From Priapulus caudatus (lineage: Eukaryota; Priapulida; Priapulimorpha; Priapulimorphida; Priapulidae), in assembly GCF_000485595.1 (NCBI RefSeq), contig NW_014578142.1, forward strand, positions 1,618-36,082: DNA of 34,465 nt, given 5' to 3'. Position 1 is the first letter of the stretch. Every line of letters begins with the position of its first letter. Positions 11,579 to 20,600 of this stretch are shown one piece after another. The translations under genes and the position numbers were made by a program. The notes below the pieces were generated by a model. It ran no database searches. It saw nothing but the letters and a program-made list of their open reading frames with translations, and was not told the DNA's origin.

Positions 11579-14268
11579 CTATAATAAATAATGTATATAT
11601 TATTAGTGCCTAAACATTTTCTCACTATAATGATTGAGATGAAATTCACGAAAGCCCTTCAGTTTGCTGCACGGCTCAAAATGAAGATTAAAACGTTTTT
11701 ATGACAGAAAATTCACATTTACTTTTGACTACTACCCAAGATTTAGAATATGACTTAATTTACTTTTCTTCTTAAAATATATATAACATTGGCCACTGCA
11801 AATTTCAATGTATGGCCTCTATTTCCTAATCAAAAAGAGAACCCAAAAAGTGATAATGAATGTTATTATTAACCCAGAGAAGTTAATGGTTCATGCAACC
11901 TTATACTCTATAATATTATGTGTTGTATTTTTTCATTTGTAAAAGCAAACTGATTGTAGTGATTCATAATGCTTTTATCGTTGTGAACCCCTATATGTTT
12001 CCTACCCAATTTACTAGGTTCACATTGATAACACATTGATTATTAGCAGTTAAAATTCCTTTAAGACACATAAATTACTTACTGGGAATACAGCTGCCTT
12101 GGTTGTGTATATGTACCATCCATTCCTGCTGCTCCAATCCTACGAATAAAGTTACTATTTTACATATATGAATATACATACATGACATGTTATATATCTT
12201 TGTATTGTAAAAAAATGAGTTGGTATAGAGAAAGAAATTGTCTAATGTAAGTTATTCAAACAATATAGATGAAATGATGAATTGTCCATTTACCACACGA
12301 CTAGCATGTAGCCATTTTACCAAGTTATTGTATGCATGAAGAACACCAATAACATAAAAGCAGTTTTACATAGCCACACGAAATCTAAAAATAGACTCCA
12401 TTAGGTATATAGAAGCTATTAATATACTAATTAGGTGGATTCTTGCTAATACTAACCCTAGAATTGTATTTTAGATGGTAGGCGGTGAAGTACACAAGCC
12501 CAATACCAAGGAGGGCTTTAGGTGTCCAGAATCTTAAAGCTGCTGCTTTGTTGTAACCCTATAGCAAAAGTAAAGGCAATGGAAAACAACTGTTATTTCA
12601 TAAAATGCAATGTAGTTATAACACTAAACATTTATGATACAGTAAGCTATTAACAAAACTCCATTGGACTGAATCATGACTCACATGTGAGCATCTGAAG
12701 CCCCCTCCCACCACCTGATCCCTAACACAGAGTTCACATTGAGCATTAGCACAATGTATTTTTAGAAAATAGCAGCAAACTATGTCTTAAAAAGCTTGAT
12801 TGGTTATTAAAAAACTTCTGTACTCTGACGTCTACACATAATTATTTGTTTGCCATCATTGATCTATATTATAATATGTTATGTCCTCGCACCTCGGCTC
12901 TATGCCTGGCTCACGGCCTTAGTAAAAAACTAATATTCAATAGCTTGTCGTATAATCATCCATCTTTTATTTCTCTGATAGAACCGGATGGCGGCGCCAC
13001 CGTACAGCGGTAACTATTACTCTATTGAAAACCTAATACATTACATAATATAAATATAAATGTGTGGTATTTTTGTGGGAATAACCTTTTATTATGCGTA
13101 GAGTATAATTTTGTCACACATGATCAATCTCAATTTTCAATCTCACATGAGTTAGCCGGTGAGTCAAGCTACCCGATCTCCAGGCGGGTCATCTCGACCA
13201 ACGAGCCGAGCTGGCCGACCGGCTCAAGGATAGAGAGCATGGTTGTGAGAGCAAAGCCGATGTGTTACGCTACATAGTTCTCAATCTCGCCATGCTCTCT
13301 ATGCTTGTACCGGCCGACCACTCGACACATGGGTCGAGTTTGCCGGCGAGGCGAGTTAACTACGGATCGTTTTACTTGTACAACACATACTATACCTACT
13401 AATTGTGTAAGCAAGATTTCCTTGAATTAATCTTAATTAAAACTAAAACTTAAAACTAAAAGGTTCTTTTTAGTTTTAATCACAAGTTATGTCTTATGAC
13501 TTATCTTATGTAGTGTAGGCCTAGGCCTAGTTTAATAATACAGAGTGGCTATATGCCCGGCAGCCGGCGTATATCTGACGGCTGCCGGGCACGGTCTTCG
13601 ATTTCCTAAATGCCCGGCAGTTTTTAATTTTTAGCGTTATCTCAAGTAAACAAGGGTTAAGGTTAGAGTTAGGATTAGGGTTAGGGTTAGGGTTAGGTTT
13701 AGGGCTAGAGTTAGGGTTTAGGGCTAGAGTTAGGGTTTTTGTTAGGTTTAGGGTTAGAGTTAGGGTTAGAAACTGCCGGGCATTTAGGAAAACGAAGACC
13801 GTGCCCGGCTGCCGGGCATATAGCCACAGCGTTAATAATAATATTAATACTAATACTAATAGTTATGACTATGAATGTCAGAATGAGTTATTCGGCCAAT
13901 TCGGGTAAGATTTATCAAATGAGAAAAATAACTTAGATAATATCACGAGTCAGTAGTATATTAACTTAGTACCATACCAATGTTGGAACAAGCTTCAAGA
14001 AGAACCAATCTAGTGGGGCGCCGTATAGTTTTCTCAAAGGATTTAGCAAGTTTCTTTTCATCTGAAGTTCGGCTTCAAAAACAGGTTCCCTTGGAGACAG
14101 TTCTTGATCCTTCAGCCACTGCTTTCTCCATGCTCGTTCCATCGTCGTCATCCCGGCCATTCGCTCATTTTCGATGGCCATGCGGCCCTCGATTGACATT
14201 GGGTTAGTTCCCGTTGCATTTTGAGCAGGATTTGCCCCTTTCCGAATTTTAACATAACTCTGCGCCAT
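11480..14268 (-). CDS. NDUFB6: NDUFB6, complex I subunit B17 (four-exon gene)
   Basis: This gene encodes the NDUFB6/B17 accessory subunit of mitochondrial NADH:ubiquinone oxidoreductase, a single-pass inner-membrane protein of the membrane arm with no catalytic role of its own. Joined exons 14268-13978, 12558-12457, 12139-12083 and 11578-11480 give 182 codons and a stop, all in phase 0. The N-terminal part has PMSIEGRM and the hallmark WLKDQELSPREPV, nearly identical to vertebrate NDUFB6. Exon 2 supplies the hydrophobic span (ALLGIGLVYFTAYHLKY). Exons 3-4 give the short C-terminal tail with an FPG motif where human has FPGD. Length exceeds the 128-residue human protein because of a longer N-terminus, as in insects. 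It is divergent to IFT172. Confidence 0.93.
12083..12139 (-). CDS. NDUFB6: NDUFB6 exon 3
   Basis: These 19 codons lie between TTCGTAG and GTAAGT, encoding DWSSRNGW and ending in AAVFP, the position of human SRIFP. It is too short to show as an open frame alone; the splice sites and the match to the family's matrix-side loop support it. Confidence 0.88.
12457..12558 (-). CDS. NDUFB6: NDUFB6 exon 2, transmembrane span
   Basis: These 34 codons sit between a CTATAG acceptor and a GTTAGT donor. They encode a tryptophan-proline start (FWTPK) and a hydrophobic stretch ending in YHLKY, aligning with human PVWIIHYYMKYH. The phase-0 join to both neighbours keeps the frame. A frameshifted copy lies at about 562-665. 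Confidence 0.9.
13150..13375. repeat. Imperfect GC-rich hairpin in NDUFB6 intron 1
   Basis: ATAGAGAGCATGG near 13230 and its reverse complement CCATGCTCTCTAT near 13290 form the inner stem. Outward, imperfect matches continue through GCCGACCGGCT-like and CTCGAC-like blocks. The whole is more GC-rich than its surroundings and reads like a small foldback element. No flanking duplication was identified. Confidence 0.5.
13541..13831. mobile_element. Foldback MITE with TTAGGG-like core
   Basis: Long inverted ends (TGGCTATATGCCCGGCAGCC on the left; the reverse complement ends at 13831) are flanked by a 9 bp direct repeat TTAATAATA at 13532-13540 and 13832-13840. Each end also contains CTAAATGCCCGGCAGTTT or its complement, so almost the whole element can fold. 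The middle (about 13665-13770) is degenerate TTAGGG repeats. There is no coding capacity. A 9 bp duplication with long inverted ends would fit a Mutator-like or Merlin-like family, but the class is inference and the flank is low-complexity. Confidence 0.75.
13665..13770 (+). repeat. Interstitial TTAGGG-like repeats
   Basis: This is a run of GTTAGG, GTTTAGGG and GCTAGAGTTAGGG variants, with a few perfect TTAGGG units near 13676-13700. It lies inside the foldback element, so it is element cargo and not a chromosome end. Confidence 0.85.
13978..14268 (-). CDS. NDUFB6: NDUFB6 exon 1
   Basis: This exon holds codons 1-97, from ATG at 14268 (context ACAACATGG) to TTG, followed by donor GTATGG. It carries the family hallmark WLKDQELSPREPV. 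An out-of-frame upstream ATG lies eight bases before the chosen start. Reading past the donor reaches a stop four codons later, so the splice is required. The next exon lies 1419 bp away. Confidence 0.95.
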
Positions 14269-14655
14269 GTTGTCATGTAGCGCTTGTCGCGTCCTCTATT
14301 TTAAGGTCAGCTACATTAGCAAAGGACGAATGCAATATAAAATATATAAACAAATGTTGCCTACTATCTTTCTTTAAAACTTTAAAAGAAATTGTTTGCA
14401 ATTTTAATTCTATGTCGAGGGGAATATTTGTTAATACTAGTTATATCGTAAATATCTCATTAGAAAACATTGACTAGTCAGCAGATGATCATATTTTTGT
14501 CTCCAGGTCGCGCTATCGTCGGCAATTTTTACCTGAATTCTTCCGATGTAAATAAATACTGTTGTTAGGCACTGTGCGACGGATTGTACTACTGTGTCAG
14601 CATTGTGACCTGCTTAAATATATACCTGCTTATGTGTTATTGCATCTAAATTGAG
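14269..14655. promoter_or_regulatory. Bidirectional promoter interval of NDUFB6 and IFT172
   Basis: Only 387 bp separate the two start codons, so the interval must hold both 5' UTRs and both core promoters unless an unseen upstream non-coding exon exists. It is A/T-rich with small CG-containing patches near 14281-14292 and 14508-14520. A GTTGCC half-site near 14354 resembles half of an RFX X-box, the usual element of IFT genes, but I see no full X-box and no perfect NRF1 site. Confidence 0.6.
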
Positions 14656-14694
14656 ATGCAACTTAAACATATAAAGACACTGTTAGAGCCACAG
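14656..14694 (+). CDS. IFT172: IFT172 exon 1
   Basis: These are codons 1-13, [13 protein letters not shown], against human MQLKHLRTLLSPQ, ending at donor GTAATT in phase 0. It is a tiny exon found by matching the conserved start. It fixes the gene's 5' end and the head-to-head arrangement with NDUFB6. Confidence 0.93.
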
Positions 14695-17600
14695 GTAATT
14701 TGCACAGTAGTCAGTATTAGTATTACAAGATAATGGTTGTTGAACGTACAAACCACTTCACATCGGGCTCAGGCACCTGTGCTGAGTTTCCCCGTACCAA
14801 TTTCCACACCTATGATTTTTGGTGGACTTTGCGTGCCCCCCCCCCTTGCACACCAAATCCACCAGTGTGGATGTTTATGTATTGTTGCATGAGCAGCTTA
14901 GCTTTCCAGGATGCAATTAAGAATTAAGGATTCAGTGACAATGTTATTTTCCAGCAGTGTGGGTCATGTAGCCGTAGCATTAGCGAAGGGGTAGGCAAGA
15001 GTAGAGGCTCTAGTGTTGTCAGACTCAATCGGTTGTAATTTCGTAATCGATCATCGGTTGGACCCAAGTAACCGATGATCGATTACAATCGATTACTCGG
15101 GGTGTTGAATGCCTGCGTGTGCGTAACGTCGTGTGCATGTACGTGTGTGCATGTATGTGCTTGTTTAGCCCTGTTTACTGTTTGTTTTGCACTGTTTACT
15201 ACTGTGTGTATAATACATGTATGTTAATAAAGGATAACTTGTATAGTAGCGATGATATCTCTGATTCTCATAACTTTTCCAAGTTTAAAAAAAAAATTTT
15301 TTTTTTTTTGATGAAATCGATTATGGATTTTGATAACCAAGCGCTTGGTTCGAGCCACTGTTCAACCGATGATCGAGTATAATCGATGATCGTGACATCA
15401 CTAAGTAGAGCTATTATAGAACTATAGACACGCTTCAGTAATACACGCTTCCATGAAAATAGAATGCTGACCGAAATGGCAGTACGGGGTCGTATGAGAG
15501 ACTATACCCTATAAAAGAAGAGGTGACTAATTATAATTAGTCACTGGTTAATCACGGTGGTGACACGTCCCTGTACTCATCGCTCCCTGGCTGGCACGCA
15601 TGCTGATTGCGTAAATAAAGATTGACGCACTCTTGATTTTTTGCATTTCGACTTGTGACTTTTGAACAGGCAGCCAATGGATATATATTTTGTGTGATTT
15701 CTGTAAGTGCTAGTGTGGTCAACTCCACAACGCAAGAGCGCACTGTGATCATACAGTGCTACACGAGGCAGTGTTAACTGGGGTATTACCATGATAGATG
15801 CAATAAATTGTGTAGGCCTCCATCATTCCATGACCTAACACATAATTTTATTACTGGTATTGATTTGTTCATCATCTACAATCAATGCATAATAAAAGCT
15901 TTCTTCATTTCAGGAAGGAGCTTTTAAAATCTGTGCTCTCGCATGGGCACCAAACAATCAGAAGTTGGCAGCATGCACAGCAGACAGGGTTGTTCTCCTC
16001 TATGATGAACATGGAGAGAAGAAGGACAAGTTTTCTCTGAAGCCTGCAGACTCAAAGGTTTTACACGTTCAACTTGCACAAACTTTCATTAGTTCCATAT
16101 ATGTATAAATTTGACAAAATATGACAATTTCAGTTACAATGTAATAACCCTGGGGGGGCACTTCATATATATTGCATGGTAGGTATGAGCCGTGGGAGAG
16201 ACCCCCATCATTTTCAACCCTAAACACCCGTTCCAGTGCATTGCATTTTAAGAATATCTCGTTCCAGAGCATCACAAGTTTAGTTACCATGCAGATCTTA
16301 CATTTTTGCCATTCCGGAGACCCTAGTTTTTAAGGCACCCCTGTGCCACTGGTCATGGTGGTGGCTGTTGTTATCGTATCTGGAGCATTTTGGCCATTTT
16401 GCCAGGTTAGTTTTTGTCAGTTTGATCGTTCTGTATTTTGTTCCAGAGCATCCCACATTCAACAAACATTAGTTCCAGAGACCCCCATTTTCAGGTCTGA
16501 ATTAGTTCCAGACCCCCCCCCCCCCTATTTTTGACTTTGCAGTGGCACATACCTACCATAATGTGGGGTGAGTGCCTGCCACCCCCCCCCCACCCGGGGT
16601 AATAACAGTTTGCATATATGTGAAGTGGAAATCATTTTAGTACTATGTGATCTAGTATAATGAAAATCTTTGCTGTTGTGTTAAGGGCTTCCTGTCTCTG
16701 AAAGCTAAAATAGATGATTGTGCCATTTATTCATATTTTCAGTACGGCAAAAAAAGCTATACTGTCAAGGGTCTAGCATTTTCTTCAGATTCTACCAAGC
16801 TTGCAGTTGGGCAAACAGACAACATAGTGTTTGTCTACAAGCTTGGAACTGACTGGTACGTAACATTTTCATGCCAGCTCCATTGTACGTTGTTAATGTA
16901 CTGAACCTCAGTTGTATGTTTTGTTCACAATAAATTTTTGTTATAATCTACTAATATTCATTTATTAATTCCTACCATACAGGTATGTTGATTTAGATCC
17001 ATAAATGAGAATTTTTTTGCCATTTCTCCATGTAAGAATTTTATCAATAATTTTTCTGAATGATCACTCTGCATGTGCATTTTTTTAAATCAATTTTAGG
17101 AGTGAGAAAAAAGTCATATGTAACAAATTTGTGCAGCAAAGTGCAGTCACCTGTTTGATTTGGCCCTTGGACCAGCCCATCGTTTTTGGACTAGCAGATG
17201 GAAAGGTGAGCATATGTAGGAGTACATGCTGCACGTGAAATTACATTTATTACAAATCTATCATATACATTGTTTATTTTTATCAGGCAATAACGCTATA
17301 ACAGATTTTAGAAGGTGCTATGTAAGGATATACGTAAAATCCTAACACCGAATTTTCTGTACCAAGTTTTCCTTGTGTAACGATGAGTATAAATTTCTGG
17401 CATTTGAAAAGGTTCGGATTGCTAATGTGAAGACCAACAAGTCGTCTACACTCTACGGTACTGATTCCTACGTTGTCTCGCTGGCTACGAATCTGTCAAA
17501 CAAGGGTATCTTATCGGGCCATGCAGACGGTACTATCGTCAGATATTTCTTTGACGATGAAGGGAGTGGAGAATCACAGGTGAACATCAGCTTCTTCGTC

Positions 17601-20600
17601 AATGACCATGTGGATGCTTTTCGTATCATTTGTGATAATTAATGTAAACAATTAACTGTAATCGTTAAGTGAGCCACAATATGCCCTATTGCACCTCATA
17701 TGAGGAATGAGGGCGTACTTAGCAGATATAGATTTCAAGCATTTTAGAAACAAGATCCATGTGCGCTTGATGTTTTATAGGCACCATTACTTTCTAATAT
17801 TAATAATCACATAGGCGTAACATGCTTTCGAATACCATAGAGAGCTCCCATCCTATATGTGGAGAGGGCGTCATACATATCACCAGGATGACAAATTTGT
17901 CATTATTTGACATTTGTCATTTTATGACATTATGACATATATGACATTAATGGCATTATTTGTCAAATTTGACATTTTTAATAATGACAAATTTGTTATT
18001 ATTAACCCTTGGTACTGTGTAATGGCCCAGTCACACATACACGACGCACGGCCCGCGCACTGAAAAATTAGCAATTGTGGCCAGTGCGTTGTCTTTCGCT
18101 GGGTGTGCGTCAGCATTCGTTACTCGTTCGTCGGGCGCGCTGGACCAACGCTATGCATTCGTTGTCATTCGCTGTGTGCGTCGGGATTTTTGTGCATGCA
18201 CAAAAATGTGCGCGGAGCTCGACGCATGAATGTACATGCCAGAAGGATGCCAGACACGCGCAGAGCGCACTGGACCAACGGCAGACACACGCGGAACACA
18301 TGCTGGGTATTCATTGTATGTTCGTCGGTTGAGGTGTAGCGAACACCTAGCGCACACCTAGCGCACACCTAGCACACACCTAGCGCACACCTAGCACACA
18401 CCTAGCGTGCTTCTAACGCATGTCCAGCGAAAATGCAGCGAATATGGGTGTGCTGAATGAGTGCTGAACAAGTGCTTAACGAGTCTGTAGCGCGCCCACC
18501 GTTCTTCTAGCGTGTTGCTAGCGTGTACGCAGCGTGTAGCCATGGGGTATATAAACGGGTCCCGCCCCCACCTCCTCATCATCACTTCTCCTCCGACCCT
18601 CATGGGTGATGACAGAGGTTCCTGCTGATCGTGTCTAGAAGAACCACCTCAGAAGATGGAGGATCCCGACAGGCTGCGAATACAATACGAAATCGCGGTT
18701 CTCCAACATCAGCAGAACCTCATGGAACTGGCACTTCACCAAGTCCATGTCATCAGGAGAAGGAGAAAGAGAGGAGGTCAACGGAGATTCTGGGTCCGAC
18801 CGTGGATCAGTAGGCGACGACAGTTTGGCCTGTATGACCAGCTACTTGTTGAACTCCGTAACGAAGACCAGGCAGCCTTCAAGAACTTCATGCGGATGCC
18901 CCCCGAGATGTTCGACGAGCTGCTAACCAGAATGGGTCCGAGGATCAACAAGCAGAATACAACCTACAGAGAGGCCCTCGACCCTGGCCTGAAGCTTGCC
19001 CACACTCTGCGGCATCTTGCCTCTGGGACCAAGTATCACTCAATGTCCTATGGGTGGAGGGTGCCTCACAACACCAAATCCCTGACCTGTTCGTTCGCTG
19101 ACCTGACCGTTCGCTGGCTGTGCGTTGAATGCGCGGTGCATGCGCGGTGCGCTAGCAACACGCTGTGCATTCGTTAGATTTTTTAACATGTGCGCCCTGT
19201 ATACGCTCTGTATGCGCTCTGTATGCGCCCTGTATACGCGCAGCGCGCTAGCAACACGCTGTGCATTCGTTGTCAACTCGCTAGCTTCTCCCAAATCCTG
19301 ACAAAAGTTGAGCGCACAACGGCGCACTGATCTTATTTTCCATTTTTTGATTAATTTTCAATGCACGGGCCGTGCGTCGCGTATGTGTGACTGCTCCATA
19401 ACCAGTGTGCAGATCTTGGTCAAATTAAAATGAAAAATTATAAAAAAAACTAGGGAAAAATCACCGTTCATCCGTCGCCGCCGTATGCTCTGGCGTGGAC
19501 GGCTAACTCAATCATCGCCGCGGGCTGCGACAAGCGGGTCCTCGCCTACGGCAAGGAAGGAAGAATGTATCAGCAGTTTGACTTCAGCCGTGATGTCAAT
19601 GAGCATGAGTTCACGGTGGCCGCCACCAGCCCGAGTGGCCAGTCTGTGGTGATCGGAAGTTACGACAGGTACAGCCCGTGCTGAGATGTTAAAAACTTAA
19701 AAGAAAAACTTGTGTGTAAACACTTCTGGTGTGTAACATAAACAGTGTATAAACACTTATATGTGGAACTTATGTACATGCATATACTTGGTGTAGTAGA
19801 AGCACTTGTGTGTAAACACTGGTGTATAACATAAATGGTGTATAAACACTTATATTTATATGTGGAACTTATGTACATGTATATATACTCGTTGTAGTAG
19901 AAGCAATAATTCTGTCATATAGATTGATCTTGCTGCTCCTGCTTGTGTGTTCACTCATCCAAAGCTGTCCTGATCATCTTTTATCTTCTATATCCACTCT
20001 CTTTTTCTCTACACTCCTTTGCCCTCTTATTATTATTGCCTGACGGTTTATTTTGAATTTTGTGTGTGTTATTTTTACTTCCAGATTGACAGATTCTCCT
20101 AACTTTCCTCCATAGAACTTACCTCACTGTGTTTTCTGCATTACCTATAAATAAGCTTTTTTTGTAAGATAAAGTGCTAACCGATATCTTTTTGTGAATG
20201 CAGACTGCGTGTGTTTAACTGGAGTCCTCGGAAGGGAGCCTGGGACGAGTCGAAAGCGAAGGAGATACAGAACCTGTACACGATCACACAGCTCGCCTGG
20301 AAGCGAGACGGCTCCCGCTTGGTTGCTGTAAGTAACACGTCCACCGATGCGAATTTGCCCGTGTAACTTTTACACGGCTACTTTCTGGCATTTTTGGTAA
20401 ACCGTGATGGATATTTTGTGGTACAGTAGACCGTAGAATCATCACCTTCCCAGTGATGTGGTTTAAGTTAATATCATGCAATGAGATTGCCCACAAAGAA
20501 AGTCATTCAGATCCACAGTTTGTTGTAATTTCGTCTATGAACTAATGCCGTTGAATGTTTAGGGAACCATTTGCGGTGGCGTAGAACTGTTTGACTGCTC

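Larger units (their letters stand above)
9759..12992 (-). repeat. Right arm of the inverted repeat, with functional NDUFB6 exons
   Basis: This is the cleaner arm. It contains 1.5 satellite units and then the 3' flank, exons 4, 3 and 2 and part of intron 1 of NDUFB6. Similarity to the left arm stops near 12992, inside NDUFB6 intron 1. The turn at 9758/9759 is asymmetric: the right arm holds about 40 bp, including a GCGCATGCGC palindrome, with no partner at the end of the left arm. Confidence 0.85.
18023..19398 (+). mobile_element. PIF/Harbinger-type DNA transposon, internally deleted, in intron 5
   Basis: The 1376 bp element is flanked by TAA at 18020-18022 and 19399-19401, the 3 bp TWA duplication typical of PIF/Harbinger. 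Ends are inverted: CAGTCACACATACACGACGC on the left matches CAGTCACACATACGCGACGC on the complementary right strand, with similarity continuing for about 45 bp. Subterminal DNA is rich in CATTCGTT and GCTAGCAACACGCTG motifs. It contains a truncated transposase on the plus strand, the same direction as IFT172. It ends only 52 bp before exon 6. Confidence 0.9.

Noticed and set aside
97-12992. Foldback (FB/Galileo-like) transposon with tandem repeats in its arms
   Set aside because: The arms contain host gene exons of NDUFB6, only one of which sets is intact, and the length inflation of one arm points to read error. No flanking duplication was found.
13665-13770. Possible chromosome end or fusion point
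   Set aside because: The TTAGGG-like repeats are degenerate, only about 100 bp long, and enclosed by inverted ends of a small transposon.
14269-14655. RFX X-box upstream of IFT172
   Set aside because: Only a GTTGCC half-site is present; the second half (RGYAAC at proper spacing) was not found.
18075-18369. Several overlapping short frames at the left end of the Harbinger element
   Set aside because: They follow the GC-rich subterminal repeats, occur on both strands and do not resemble the Myb-like partner protein of Harbinger elements.
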